Part shown: one piece after another, positions 25,864 through 35,033 of the stretch
How positions within the stretch are numbered: position 1 is the first letter of the stretch
How the letters are laid out: every line of letters starts with the position of its first letter
Source of the DNA: CAKZLS01 sp963701445
GTDB lineage: Bacteria; Pseudomonadota; Alphaproteobacteria; Rhodospirillales; Defluviicoccaceae
Length of the DNA stretch: 64,000 nucleotides
Direction of reading: 5' to 3'
Assembly: GCA_963701445.1 (NCBI GenBank)
Contig: CAVPAM010000002.1
Span: forward strand, 202,068-266,067
Notes under the pieces: model-generated
Seen by the model: the letters and a program-made list of their open reading frames with translations, nothing else
Told to the model about the DNA's origin: nothing
Database searches by the model: none
Program-made: the position numbers and the translations under genes

Positions 25864-28098
25864 ATGTCCATGACGCAACCCGCCGCGAACGACACCATTC
25901 ATGACGTCCATCTGACCGACGCGCTCGGTCAGAGATATCTCTCGTACGCGCTGTCCACCATCGTATCGCGGTCGCTGCCGGATGTTCGAGACGGGCTCAA
26001 GCCCGTTCACCGGCGGCTTCTCTATGCCATGCGGCTGCTCAAGCTGGATCCCGCCTCGGGTTTCAAGAAGTGCGCCCGGGTCGTCGGCGACGTCATCGGC
26101 AAGTACCATCCCCATGGCGACGCCGCCGTCTACGATGCCCTGGTCCGGCTGGCTCAGGAATTCGCCGTTCGCTATCCCCTGGTCGAGGGCCAGGGAAACT
26201 TCGGCAACGTCGACGGCGATAACGCCGCGGCCATGCGGTACACGGAAGCCCGCCTGACGTTCGTCGCCGAGGCGCTGCTCGAGGGGATCGATGAGGATGC
26301 CGTCGATTTCCGGTCCACGTACGACGGCGAGGACGAGGAGCCCGTCGTCCTGCCGGCCGGTTTCCCCAACCTCCTGGCCAACGGTTCCAGCGGCATCGCC
26401 GTCGGAATGGCGACCAGCATTCCGCCCCACAATGTCGCGGAGTTGTGCGACGCGCTCCGCTACCTGATCAAGCATCCCGGGGCCAGTATCGAGAAACTTG
26501 TGGAGTTCGTTCCCGGACCCGACTTCCCGACCGGGGGGGTCCTGGTCGAGCCGCCGGACAGTATCGCCGAATCGTATCGGTCCGGCCGCGGCAGTTTTCG
26601 CCTTCGCGCCCGCTGGGAAGTCGAGCGTCTCGGACATGGGGCTTATCAAATCGTCGTCACCGAGATTCCCTATCAGGTTCAGAAGTCCCGGTTGATCGAG
26701 AAAGCGGCGGAACTCCTGGTCGCCCGGAAACTTCCCCTGCTCGCCGACATCCGCGATGAATCGGCGGAAGCGATCCGGATTATCCTGGAGCCGAAAAGCC
26801 GGACGATTCAGCCCGCCGTGCTCATGGAACAATTGTTTCGGCAGACCGAACTGGAGGTCCGCGTCGGTCTCAACATGAATGTTCTCGACGCGGGCAACAC
26901 GCCCCAGCTCATGAACCTGCGGGACGCGCTCGCCGCGTTTCTCGCCCATCGGCATGAAGTCCTGCAACGGCGCAAGGGGCACCGCCTCGCCAAGATCGAG
27001 AAAAGGCTGGAGGTGCTTTCCGGGCTTCTGGTGGCGTATCTGAACCTCGACGAGGTGATCCGGATCGTTCGCGAGGAAGACGAGCCGAGGAAAGCCTTGA
27101 TGGACAGGTTCGACATCAACGAGACGCAGGCGGAAGCGATTTTGAGCATGCGCCTCCGGCAGCTGCGGAAGTTGGACGAGATCGAAATTCACAAGGAACA
27201 CAAGCAGTTGAGCGAAGAGAGCAGCGACATCCAGGCGCTGCTTGGCGATGAACGGAGACGGTGGAAGGTCATCGCGAAGGAAATCGAAGAGATCGGCAAG
27301 CGATACTCCGCGGAAACGGAGCTGGGAAAACGGCGCACGACCCTGGAGAAGAGCGCCCCATCCGTCGTCGTTCCGGTGGAGGTCATGATCGAACGCGAAC
27401 CCGTGACGGTCGTTTGCTCGGACAAGGGCTGGATTCGGGCGATCAAGGGTCACGTGTCGGATGTATCGGACATCCGCTACAAGGAAGGCGACCGCGCTCG
27501 CTTTTGTCTGCACGCCATGACCACCGACAAGCTCGTTGTCTTTGCCACCAGCGGGCGGTTTTTCACGCTGGGATGCGATCGATTGCCGGGCGCGCGCGGG
27601 CATGGAGAGCCCTTGAGGCTGATGATCGATCTATCCGATCGCCATGAGCCGGTCGCGGTTTTCGTGCACGTTCCCGGCCGGCGACTCTTGATCGCGTCGG
27701 ACAAGGGCAGGGGATTCCTGATCGACGAGAACGAGGTGATCGCGCAAACCCGCAACGGCAAGCAGGTACTGCTCCTGGACGCGGATGAAGAAGCGGCCGC
27801 GTGTTCGCCCGTGGACGACAAGGCGGACTCGGTCGCGGTGGTCGGTTCCAACAGGAAGCTGTTGATTTTTCCGCTCGAGGAACTGCCCGCGATGTCTCGC
27901 GGCAGGGGCGTGATCTTGCAGCGGTATCGCCCGGGCGTGCTGCGCGACATCAGAACATTTGCCCTCGAGGACGGGCTCTCGTGGCGCGGCGGTGGCGGTA
28001 CGCGGACGGAGACCAACCTGACCCCCTGGATCGGCAAGCGGGGGCAGGCGGGTCACAAGGCGCCACGGGGGTTTCCGCTATCCAATCAATTTACTTGA
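25864..28098 (+). CDS. parC: DNA topoisomerase IV subunit A
   Basis: ParC is the DNA-cleaving subunit of the decatenating topoisomerase. The 744 residues carry the breakage-reunion domain with YLSYALSTIVSRSLPDVRDGLKPVHRR in overview (residues 24-50), the quinolone-region helix around GKYHPHGDAAVYDALVR and the catalytic tyrosine in MRYTEARLT (about residue 124). The C-terminal beta-pinwheel is divergent and ends GFPLSNQFT; its repeats are of ParC rather than GyrA type, without a GyrA box. The start may be 25864 or the ATG at 25870. In this lineage parC normally follows recO. Confidence 0.93.
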   Translation: MSMTQPAANDTIHDVHLTDALGQRYLSYALSTIVSRSLPDVRDGLKPVHRRLLYAMRLLKLDPASGFKKCARVVGDVIGKYHPHGDAAVYDALVRLAQEFAVRYPLVEGQGNFGNVDGDNAAAMRYTEARLTFVAEALLEGIDEDAVDFRSTYDGEDEEPVVLPAGFPNLLANGSSGIAVGMATSIPPHNVAELCDALRYLIKHPGASIEKLVEFVPGPDFPTGGVLVEPPDSIAESYRSGRGSFRLRARWEVERLGHGAYQIVVTEIPYQVQKSRLIEKAAELLVARKLPLLADIRDESAEAIRIILEPKSRTIQPAVLMEQLFRQTELEVRVGLNMNVLDAGNTPQLMNLRDALAAFLAHRHEVLQRRKGHRLAKIEKRLEVLSGLLVAYLNLDEVIRIVREEDEPRKALMDRFDINETQAEAILSMRLRQLRKLDEIEIHKEHKQLSEESSDIQALLGDERRRWKVIAKEIEEIGKRYSAETELGKRRTTLEKSAPSVVVPVEVMIEREPVTVVCSDKGWIRAIKGHVSDVSDIRYKEGDRARFCLHAMTTDKLVVFATSGRFFTLGCDRLPGARGHGEPLRLMIDLSDRHEPVAVFVHVPGRRLLIASDKGRGFLIDENEVIAQTRNGKQVLLLDADEEAAACSPVDDKADSVAVVGSNRKLLIFPLEELPAMSRGRGVILQRYRPGVLRDIRTFALEDGLSWRGGGGTRTETNLTPWIGKRGQAGHKAPRGFPLSNQFT

Positions 28099-28122
28099 GC
28101 GACCCGGCCTGATAGGACTCGT

Positions 28123-28191
28123 GTGAACCGGCGATAACGAGACCCGGGGGCGAAAGCCGAAAGCCACCTTGGGCGGGAACGTCCGGTTCGC
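28123..28191 (+). ncRNA. Structured RNA candidate in the dctQM leader
   Basis: The 69 bases can fold into one long jointed hairpin. Outer stem: GTGAACCGG (28123-28131) with CCGGTTCGC (28183-28191), nine pairs including one G-U. A 5-base bulge follows, then ACG/CGT, an internal loop AGA/AA, CCCG/CGGG, and inside it GGC-GAAA-GCC (28149-28158), a GNRA tetraloop hairpin. It lies 37 bp upstream of the dctQM start and 24 bp after parC. The string ACGTCCGGTTC recalls the 3' strand of group II intron domain V, but the matching 5' strand is too far away. It may be a riboswitch-like leader, an intron relic or an unnamed RNA element. Confidence 0.5.
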
Positions 28192-28228
28192 GGTGAGGGA
28201 GTGCTGTTTGGGATAGAGGGATACCGTA

Positions 28229-30439
28229 TTGAATGCCCTAGTCGGCATCGCGCGTATTATCGACCGGACCAATGATTTCATCGGACGGGGGGTCGCCTGG
28301 CTGACCCTGGCCATGGTGCTTCTGACCTTCCTCGTTGTCGTTCTGCGCTATGTTTTCAGCGTCGGCTTCGTATGGATGCAGGAATCCTATGTCTGGCTTC
28401 ACGGCATCGTGTTCATGGTCGGCGCCGGCTATACGCTGCTTCACGAGGGGCACGTTCGCGTCGATATTTTCTACAGGACCGGCAGCCCGCGATTTAAGGC
28501 CGGTGTCGACCTTTTCGGATCATTGGCGCTGTTGCTTCCGGTGGTGATCATGATCGGGATTGTCGCGTGGCCCTATGTGTTCGCGTCATGGGACCGCCTG
28601 GAGGAGTCCCGCGAGGCCGGCGGGCTGCCCGGTCTTTTCCTGTTGAAGTCCGTTATCCTGGTGTTCTGTGTGAGCGTCGGCCTGCAAGGCATCTCGCTGG
28701 CCCTCAGATCCTTTTTGGTTTTGGCCGGGCGGACGGAGTTTGCCCGGAGTGAGTCGCGCGTCGGACGGGGAACGCTGACGATGGGGCCCGAAATCCTCGG
28801 TCTGCTCATGTTCGCGGTCGTTTGCGGAGTTCTGCTTCTCGGGTTTCCCGTTGCATTCAGCCTCGCCGGGACGGCATTGGCGTTCGCATTGGTGGGCGCC
28901 GGCCTCGATATGTTCGATCTCAGGCTGCTCGGTGGCCTGGCTTCCAGATACTTCGGCGTCATGTTGAACGAGGTGCTGGTGGCCGTCCCGCTGTTCGTTT
29001 TCATGGGGGTCATGCTCGAACGCGCCCGGATCGCGGAACAACTTCTCGAGACGATGGGACTGCTGTTTGGCCGGATGCGAGGCGGCCTCGGGCTCTCGGT
29101 GGTCTTTGTCGGCATGTTGCTCGCCGCGTCCACCGGAATCGTTGGCGCCACCGTCGTCACGATGGGCCTGTTGAGCCTGCCGACCATGCTCAAGGCGGGC
29201 TACGACCCGAAGCTGGCGACGGGCGCCATATGCGCCTCGGGAACCTTGGGGCAGATCATTCCGCCGTCCATCGTCCTGGTTCTGCTCGGTGACATTCTGC
29301 AGGGGGCGTATTCCGAAGCGCAGCGGGCGGTGGGCAACTGGGCTCCGGAACCGATTTCGGTCATCGATTTGTTCGCCGGGGCTTTTCTTCCGGGGATGAT
29401 GCTTGTTTGCTTGTACATGGGGTGGGTTCTCGCCAAATCGATCCTCCATCCACGCTCGTGCCCGGCGCTCGTGGCCGAAGGCGAAGTGGTCGAAAACCTG
29501 GGCAATCGGGTTCTGACCGCCCTTCTCCCTCCCGGGCTTCTGATCCTGGCGGTATTGGGCTCGATCCTCGGCGGAATCGCCACGCCCACGGAGGCGGCCG
29601 CCGTCGGGTCCATCGGCGCCTTGTTCCTGGCGGGAAGGACCCTTGCCGAGGAAAACCCGGATTCCGGTGACGCGGGATTCCCGGATTTTTCTCCACGGCG
29701 TGTTTTGTTGTTGCCGTTTTTTATCGGGCGCCGTCTCGATCCCGGCAACAACATCCCGGTTTATCTGGCGGGAGCGTGCCTGCTTCTGCAGGTGGTGATC
29801 ACAAGCCAGTTCGATCTGCGCATGCAGCGGGACACCATTCCGCCCGCCGATTTCATCGCGTTTGTTGTCGCGGTCGCGATGCTGCTTGTCATCCTGTGGG
29901 GCCTGCTCGTGGCCCTCTCGCGCGTTTATGCCACCGGAGTTCTGCGCGTGGTGATGCGGTCCACGCTGCAGATCAGCTCCATGGTCTTCGTCATCCTGCT
30001 CGGCGCATCGGTGTTTTCGCTCGTCTTTCGCGGATTTGGCGGAGATGAGCTTGTCGCCGAGCTGCTGACCGGTCTTCCCGGAGGCGTATTCGGGGCAATG
30101 CTTGCGGTCATGATCGTCATGTTCGTTCTCGGGTTCTTTCTTGATTTCATAGAAATCATTTTCGTGGTCGTTCCCATCGTCGGACCCATTCTGCTCCAAT
30201 TCGACATCAATCCGATCTGGTTCGGTGTGATGATCGCGGTCAACTTGCAGACGAGCTTCCTGACCCCGCCCTTCGGGTTCGCGCTGTTCTATCTGCGTGG
30301 CGTCGCGCCGCCCAGTGTCTCGACGATGGATATTTATCGGGGAATCGTGCCGTTCGTGATCATTCAGCTTGTGGGGCTGGGCGTGATCGCGGCATTTCCC
30401 GCGTTGGCGACATGGCTGCCCGGGGTCATGTTCGATTAA
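28229..30439 (+). CDS. dctQM: TRAP transporter, fused small and large membrane subunits (DctQM)
   Basis: This 736-residue inner-membrane protein joins both TRAP subunits, which use ion gradients to import carboxylates caught by a periplasmic DctP. Residues 1-175 are the four-helix DctQ part (VWMQESYVWLHGIVFMVG, EGHVRVDIFY). From about 185 the chain is DctM-like (GPEILGLLMFAVV, MLLAASTGIVGATVVTMGLLSLPTML, SGTLGQIIPPSIVLVLLGD, PTEAAAVGSIGALFLA). The DctM part is long (about 550 residues), with an inserted loop and extra helices after residue 480, as in large-type DctM. The TTG start at 28229 sits 8 bases after AGAGGG. The likely partner dctP is encoded opposite, downstream. Confidence 0.9.
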   Translation: MNALVGIARIIDRTNDFIGRGVAWLTLAMVLLTFLVVVLRYVFSVGFVWMQESYVWLHGIVFMVGAGYTLLHEGHVRVDIFYRTGSPRFKAGVDLFGSLALLLPVVIMIGIVAWPYVFASWDRLEESREAGGLPGLFLLKSVILVFCVSVGLQGISLALRSFLVLAGRTEFARSESRVGRGTLTMGPEILGLLMFAVVCGVLLLGFPVAFSLAGTALAFALVGAGLDMFDLRLLGGLASRYFGVMLNEVLVAVPLFVFMGVMLERARIAEQLLETMGLLFGRMRGGLGLSVVFVGMLLAASTGIVGATVVTMGLLSLPTMLKAGYDPKLATGAICASGTLGQIIPPSIVLVLLGDILQGAYSEAQRAVGNWAPEPISVIDLFAGAFLPGMMLVCLYMGWVLAKSILHPRSCPALVAEGEVVENLGNRVLTALLPPGLLILAVLGSILGGIATPTEAAAVGSIGALFLAGRTLAEENPDSGDAGFPDFSPRRVLLLPFFIGRRLDPGNNIPVYLAGACLLLQVVITSQFDLRMQRDTIPPADFIAFVVAVAMLLVILWGLLVALSRVYATGVLRVVMRSTLQISSMVFVILLGASVFSLVFRGFGGDELVAELLTGLPGGVFGAMLAVMIVMFVLGFFLDFIEIIFVVVPIVGPILLQFDINPIWFGVMIAVNLQTSFLTPPFGFALFYLRGVAPPSVSTMDIYRGIVPFVIIQLVGLGVIAAFPALATWLPGVMFD

Positions 30440-30479
30440 TGTCGTTAACAATGACCCGCCCGGACGGGCTGGACGGACA

Positions 30480-30508
30480 GGCTGGCGACGGTTCAGTCGT
30501 CGCCAGCC
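30480..30508. terminator. Hairpin between convergent dctQM and dctP
   Basis: GGCTGGCGACG (30480-30490) and CGTCGCCAGCC (30498-30508) form a perfect 11-bp GC-rich stem with a 7-base loop between the two convergent genes. It lacks clear T runs, so termination efficiency is uncertain, but position and stability suit a bidirectional terminator. Confidence 0.65.
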
Positions 30509-30533
30509 CATCTCCCATACGATCGAAACACTC

Positions 30534-31646
30534 TCAGCCTTGGCTGGGCTCGGCGTACTTGAACGGAAGGTCGCGCGCCAGGGTGAACGCCGTCTCCGAT
30601 CGGGTGGTCCAGGCGATGGCTCCCTTGCGGAAGGTCAGGATGCTGTCCATCACCTTTCGGCTGCGGGCATCCGAGGACGCCAGATCGTTCATGACTTCCC
30701 CGGATAGCGCGCCCAATCCCTCGAGCACGGGATCGGGGAACTTCTTCAAGACCACGCCGTGCTTGTTGATCAAGGTCGCCAGCGCCGAGTTGTTTCGCGC
30801 CCCGAATTCGCTCAGCACAAGCTGGTTGACCGCGGTGTTGCACGCCGTGACGATGGCCTTGATATCGTTCGGCAAGCTTTCCCACGCGTTCAAGTTGATG
30901 AAGTTGTCGAGAACCGTGGCCGGCTCGTGCCAGCCGGGATAGTAATAGTATTTGGCGCTTTTATAGAGGCCGAACGCAAGATCGTTGTAGGGACCGACCC
31001 ACTCCGTCGCGTCGATCGCTCCGGATTGAAGCGCCGGCGGAATTTCTCCGCCCGGCAGGTTGACCACGTTGCCTCCGGCCGCCTTGACGACTTCGCCGCC
31101 AAGCCCGGGGATCCGCATCTTCAGGCCCTTGTAATCCTCGAGGCTGTTGATCTCCTTGTTGAACCAGCCGCCCATCTGCGTGCCGGTGTTGCCCGAGGGG
31201 AAGAACTTGCAGCCGAGTTCCTTGTACACCGCGTCGGCGATTTCCTGGCCGCCGGCAAACTGAAACCAGGCGTTCTGTTCCTGCGCGATCATGCCGAACG
31301 GCATCGACGCGATGAATTGCGTGGAGGGCTCCTTGCCCTTCCAGTAATACGGCGCCCCGTGTCCCATTTCCACGGTGCCGCTTGCCACGGCGTCCATGGA
31401 TTCGAACGCCGGGACGATTTCCCCCGCGCCGAACACCGTGACCGACAGCCGGCCGTCCGTTGACTGAGTGATCATCTCGGCCAGCAGTTCGGCGCCGGTC
31501 CCCAATCCGGGAAAATTCTTCGGCCACGTGGTGACCATTCGCCATTCCTTGCGGTCCTGTGAAATGGCGGGAGCCGCGAGTGTCGAGGCCGCGGCGCCAC
31601 CGACGCCCGCGGCCGCCACGCCCTTCATAAAGCTTCTTCGTTTCAT
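30534..31646 (-). CDS. dctP: TRAP transporter substrate-binding protein DctP
   Basis: A 370-residue periplasmic TRAP binding protein. The N-terminus MKRRSFMKGVAAAGVGG carries a twin-arginine motif and a hydrophobic span before AAPAIS, so export is probably by Tat in folded form. The mature part reads KEWRMVTTWPKNFPGLGTGAELL, and the substrate-anchoring arginine is in LKMRIPGLGGEVVKAAGGN. It resembles the TakP/chloroaromatic-mannitol subgroup (YYYYPGWHEPATVLD); that subgroup binds 2-oxoacids, but the ligand here is not known. I chose the ATG at 31646 after AGAGGAAA rather than the GTG at 31664. It faces dctQM end to end. Confidence 0.9.
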   Translation of the reverse strand: MKRRSFMKGVAAAGVGGAAASTLAAPAISQDRKEWRMVTTWPKNFPGLGTGAELLAEMITQSTDGRLSVTVFGAGEIVPAFESMDAVASGTVEMGHGAPYYWKGKEPSTQFIASMPFGMIAQEQNAWFQFAGGQEIADAVYKELGCKFFPSGNTGTQMGGWFNKEINSLEDYKGLKMRIPGLGGEVVKAAGGNVVNLPGGEIPPALQSGAIDATEWVGPYNDLAFGLYKSAKYYYYPGWHEPATVLDNFINLNAWESLPNDIKAIVTACNTAVNQLVLSEFGARNNSALATLINKHGVVLKKFPDPVLEGLGALSGEVMNDLASSDARSRKVMDSILTFRKGAIAWTTRSETAFTLARDLPFKYAEPSQG

Positions 31647-31732
31647 GGACAGGTTTCCTCTCACCAGTTTTTCGGCGGAATTGCCGATCCGCGCGTTTTC
31701 GTTGTCAAAAATTTTATCGATCCCTCGACAAC

Positions 31733-32497
31733 CTACGACCGCCCCGCCGAGGCGAAGTCACCGGATATCGCCTGATCGTCGCCAACCGAACGCCACCCGT
31801 CGGCGGTGTAGGCCTCAAGAGGCTCAAAACGGCGCTTGTACGACATTTTCGCGCAGTCGGCGATCCAGTAGCCCAGGTAGACATAGGGGGTTGCCGATGC
31901 GCGAGCCTCCTCGATCAACCACAGGATCATCTGTGTGCCCAGACTTCTTTGCGGCAGGCCCGGATCGAAAAAGCTGTAGACCGCCGACAGTCCGTCGGAC
32001 AGCCGGTCCGTCAGGCAGCCCGCGACCAGGCGCGAGTTCTCGTCGCGAAACTCAAGCATGGTCGTGTCGACAGGGGTATCCTCCACGAGCGTCTGGTAGT
32101 CGTAGAAGTCCATGTTCGCCATTTCGCCGTTCCGGTGCCGATGCTCCTGATAGGCGCGGAAGAGGGCATACTGCTCTTCCGTGGCTCGCGGCGGCGTTTT
32201 CACGACGGCGATGTCCCTGTTTCTCGCCCATACCCGCCGGTGACCGCGCGAGCGCCGAAAGCGATCGACGACGATCCTGACCGCGGTGCACGCGTCGCAG
32301 TCACGGCATACGGGAACATAGGCAATGCAATGGCTGCGGCGAAATCCAGCCTGCGAGAGGGTATCGTGGAACGCGATCGCCTTGCGGCCCACGAGTTCCG
32401 TCACCAGACGCCGTTCGATGCGTCCAGGCAGATACGGGCACGGCATCGGCGCGGTCGCGAAGAAAAACCGGGCACCTTGAACGGGCGCGTGTTTCAT
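31733..32497 (-). CDS. bpt: Aspartate/glutamate leucyltransferase (Bpt)
   Basis: Bpt transfers leucine from Leu-tRNA to N-terminal Asp or Glu of proteins, marking them for ClpAP degradation by the N-end rule. The 254-residue product has the N-terminal cysteine-rich ATE_N domain (PCPYLPGRIERRLVTEL, VPVCRDCDACTAVRI, residues 18-75). The C-terminal ATE_C acetyltransferase-like domain follows (NGEMANMDFYDY, DGLSAVYSFFDPGLPQRSLGT, YVYLGYWI). Length is normal for the family. It stands alone between dctP and motB. Confidence 0.9.
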   Translation of the reverse strand: MKHAPVQGARFFFATAPMPCPYLPGRIERRLVTELVGRKAIAFHDTLSQAGFRRSHCIAYVPVCRDCDACTAVRIVVDRFRRSRGHRRVWARNRDIAVVKTPPRATEEQYALFRAYQEHRHRNGEMANMDFYDYQTLVEDTPVDTTMLEFRDENSRLVAGCLTDRLSDGLSAVYSFFDPGLPQRSLGTQMILWLIEEARASATPYVYLGYWIADCAKMSYKRRFEPLEAYTADGWRSVGDDQAISGDFASAGRS

Positions 32498-32586
32498 GGC
32501 TCTCGAGTCTGAATTCTACCGCTGGTTCATGACCTTGGATCAGAATAGCACCGTTTGATCCGCTTGAAAACAGTGGCAAAATCAGG

Positions 32587-33474
32587 TCAATGAGCCGGCT
32601 CCGCCGATGGTTGTTGGGCCCCGGTGCCGCGAAGCAGCACCACGGTCAGCCGCCGGTTTCCAGGCGCCTCGGGGTCATGGGGCAGCAGAGGGTCGGTCGC
32701 GGCGCGGCCGACAACCCGTGTGATCCGGTCTTCCGGAACCCCGAATTCGATGAGCATGCGCCGGGCGGCGTTGGCCCGGTCGGCGGACAGTTCCCAGTTG
32801 CCGTAGCCCGAGGTCCCTTGGAATTGTGTCGCGTCCGTGTGCCCCGAGAGCGCCACGCTCTGAGGCATCCGCGTGACGACCTTCGCGACCAGTTTCAGCA
32901 TCTCGCGCGTGTGGGAATGCATTTCCGCGCGGCCCCTCGGAAACATCGGCAATCCGTCCTGATCGACGATCTGCACGCGCAGGCCCTCCGGCGTGTTGTC
33001 GATCAGAAAACTCTTCGACAGTTCCTTCAGGTTGGGAAGCTCGTCGATCGCCGACCGCAATTCGCGTTCCGCCTCCCGGAACTGCCGCTCCTCGGCCCGC
33101 GCGATTTGCGCCGCCGATGACGCGGCATTGGCCGCGCTCTTGGATTCCGAATCCTGATGTTCCGTCTCTTCCTTGCTCGGATCCGGCGACGCGCCGGGCG
33201 GCGCGACATCCACCTCGAACACGCCTTTCTTGGCCACGGTCTTGCCCGCCAGCAGTCCGCCTCCGCCGGTCGTCGACTTGGTCGTGGAGATGGGCGAGAA
33301 ATAGTCCGAGATGCCCTCCAGCTGTTCCTGCGAAACGGCGTTGAGCAGCCAGAGCAGAAGAAAGAACGCCATCATCGCGGTGACGAAGTCGGCGTAGGCC
33401 ACCTTCCACGCGCCGCCATGATGGCCGTGAGCGGCCTTCTTGACCTTCTTGATGATGATCGGCTGATTGCTCAT
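32587..33474 (-). CDS. motB: Flagellar motor stator protein MotB
   Basis: MotB anchors the proton-driven stator to peptidoglycan. The 295 residues show the N-terminal motif GAWKVAYADFVTAMMAFFLLLWLLNA, summarised here: the proton-carrying Asp lies in YADFVTAMM (about residue 29) and one membrane helix follows. A charged linker rich in Ala/Glu/Ser (residues 95-150) leads to the OmpA-like peptidoglycan-binding domain (VALSGHTDATQF, NWELSADRANAARRML, GRAATDPLLP). It starts 13 bp after the motA stop. No other flagellar genes are in the window. Confidence 0.93.
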   Translation of the reverse strand: MSNQPIIIKKVKKAAHGHHGGAWKVAYADFVTAMMAFFLLLWLLNAVSQEQLEGISDYFSPISTTKSTTGGGGLLAGKTVAKKGVFEVDVAPPGASPDPSKEETEHQDSESKSAANAASSAAQIARAEERQFREAERELRSAIDELPNLKELSKSFLIDNTPEGLRVQIVDQDGLPMFPRGRAEMHSHTREMLKLVAKVVTRMPQSVALSGHTDATQFQGTSGYGNWELSADRANAARRMLIEFGVPEDRITRVVGRAATDPLLPHDPEAPGNRRLTVVLLRGTGAQQPSAEPAH

Positions 33475-33486
33475 GCGGCGCTCGCG

Positions 33487-34344
33487 TCAGACCGGGCTGG
33501 TCTGGATCAGTTCGTCCAGTTCGGAAAAGCTGGGGCGGACGTTGGAATTCAATGCCTTCCGGGCGATTTCCACGGAGACCTGCGGCGCGTAACCCTGCAT
33601 GTGGGCGATGAGGCCCGTCTTGATGCATTCCAGGTACCGCGATTCCGCGTCGAAGGTGTTTTCGAGCGATTTGGCCATCGGAGCGACGAGCCCGTAGGCG
33701 GCCAGCACCCCGGTGAAGGTTCCGACCAGGGCCCCGCCGATCAGGTGGCCGAGGATTTCGGGCGGTTCGGTGATGGACCCCATGGTGTGAATGACGCCCA
33801 GCACCGCCGCGACGATCCCCAGGGCCGGGAGGCCGTCGGCCACGGTCTGCAGGGCGCCGGCGACGGCGTGCGTTTCGCCGTGATGGATCTCGAGCTCGGC
33901 CTCCATGACCAACTCGATTTCATGCGGATTGGTGCTGCCGAGCGTCAGGAGACGCAGATAGTCGCAGACGAAATCGACCGCGTGGTGATCCGAGACGAAA
34001 GAGGGAAAACTGTTGAAGATCGAGCTCTCGTGCGGTTGTTCGATATGGGCCTCGAGCGCCAGGTCGCCCTTGGTTTTCGCCAGCTTGAACACGGAGTGCA
34101 TCATCCCGAGGACCTCGAGATAGCTGTTCTTGTTGTACTTCGGGCCCTTGAGGATCTTGCCGAACGACTTGGCGACACCGGTGAGGATCGGCTTCGGGTT
34201 GGCGATCACGAACGCGCCGATGGCGGCGCCGAAGATGATGACGTACTCGAACGGCTGCCAAAGCACGCCGAGGTGGCCGCCGGCGCCCATGTAGCCGCCG
34301 ATGACGCACCCTGCCACGACCACGAAACCGATTATGAAGAACAT
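33487..34344 (-). CDS. motA: Flagellar motor stator protein MotA
   Basis: MotA forms the ion channel and torque-generating cytoplasmic domain with MotB. The 285 residues contain four membrane helices, of which two are N-terminal (MFFIIGFVVVAGCVIGGYM and FEYVIIFGAAIGAFVIA) and two are central (VADGLPALGIVAAVLGVI and GALVGTFTGVLAAYGLVAP). The ATG at 34344 follows AGAGGC; a GTG at 34356 is in frame but less likely. The MotA/TolQ core and the conserved Pro of the third helix (LPALGIVAA) are present. It is upstream of motB in one unit. Confidence 0.93.
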   Translation of the reverse strand: MFFIIGFVVVAGCVIGGYMGAGGHLGVLWQPFEYVIIFGAAIGAFVIANPKPILTGVAKSFGKILKGPKYNKNSYLEVLGMMHSVFKLAKTKGDLALEAHIEQPHESSIFNSFPSFVSDHHAVDFVCDYLRLLTLGSTNPHEIELVMEAELEIHHGETHAVAGALQTVADGLPALGIVAAVLGVIHTMGSITEPPEILGHLIGGALVGTFTGVLAAYGLVAPMAKSLENTFDAESRYLECIKTGLIAHMQGYAPQVSVEIARKALNSNVRPSFSELDELIQTSPV

Positions 34345-34532
34345 CGAGCCTCTCACGAGCCACTTGACGGGTTGATACGGGGTCCCTTAGGTACTGACCC
34401 TGTCGCCGCGTCCCATTCCCGCCCATTCGCGTCCGGCCAACGATGGCGGGAACATTCGCGCACTCCATAATCACACGGCACATGTTAAAGTATTTCTAAC
34501 CTCACCCGAGCCTTGCTCCTGGAACCTGTATC

Positions 34533-35018
34533 TTGACGGTGGATCCCAGCGCCTTTCGACACGCCCTCGGCCGCTTCGCGAGCGGCGTGTGCGTCATCAC
34601 CACGCGAACCCCGGCCGGCCAAGCGCTCGGGGTCACCATCAGCTCGTTCTGCTCGGTGTCGCTGGATCCGCCGCTGGTGCTGTTCTGCCTCGGCAAGAAC
34701 ACCAACAATTTCGCGGCGTACGCCCGACATACCGATTTCGCGGTGAACGTGCTGGCGGAGAACCAGATCGAGCTGTCGGAAAACTTCGCGAGCAAGAGCG
34801 AGGACAAATTCGACGGCGTTGCCTTCGAGGAGGGAACGGGCGGATGCCCGATCCTCCCGGGATGCACGGCCGCGCTCGAATGCCGGGTGGTCGAAACCCA
34901 TGACGCCGGCGACCATGTCATCGTGATCGGCGAAGTGGCCCGCCTGCGGACGACCGAACACGACGCCCCCCTGCTGCGCTACCGGGGCGCTTACGCCAAG
35001 CTCGCCCGCTCAGGCTGA
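34533..35018 (+). CDS. Flavin reductase family protein
   Basis: A 161-residue NAD(P)H:flavin oxidoreductase of the split-barrel flavin reductase superfamily (HpaC/RutF type). Such enzymes hand reduced flavin to two-component monooxygenases. The domain is complete: FRHALGRFASGVCVITT, LGVTISSFCSVSLDPPLVLFCLG in overview (residues 33-55, the flavin-phosphate region SSFCSVS), FAVNVLAENQ and the GDHVIVIGEV strand. Start choice is TTG 34533 or GTG 34539. No monooxygenase gene is nearby, so the partner is unknown. It converges on smpB. Confidence 0.88.
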   Translation: MTVDPSAFRHALGRFASGVCVITTRTPAGQALGVTISSFCSVSLDPPLVLFCLGKNTNNFAAYARHTDFAVNVLAENQIELSENFASKSEDKFDGVAFEEGTGGCPILPGCTAALECRVVETHDAGDHVIVIGEVARLRTTEHDAPLLRYRGAYAKLARSG

Positions 35019-35033
35019 AGAGCGTTTGTCCAC

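Noticed and set aside
25825..27603. 592-residue open frame antisense to parC
   Set aside because: It is a mirror of the strongly conserved parC frame in GC-rich DNA; it has no family features, and its composition (runs of Arg, Gly, Asp, His) fits an antisense shadow.
28178..28200. Group II intron domain V (ACGTCCGGTTC)
   Set aside because: The complementary 5' strand is about 50 bases away instead of the fixed 34-nt domain, and no intron ORF or GUGYG boundary is present. Kept only as a possible relic within the structured RNA entry.
28586..30511. 641-residue open frame antisense to dctQM
   Set aside because: It is highly polar, rich in His/Gln/Asp/Arg, and is the reverse of membrane-helix codons. 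No start context or domain.
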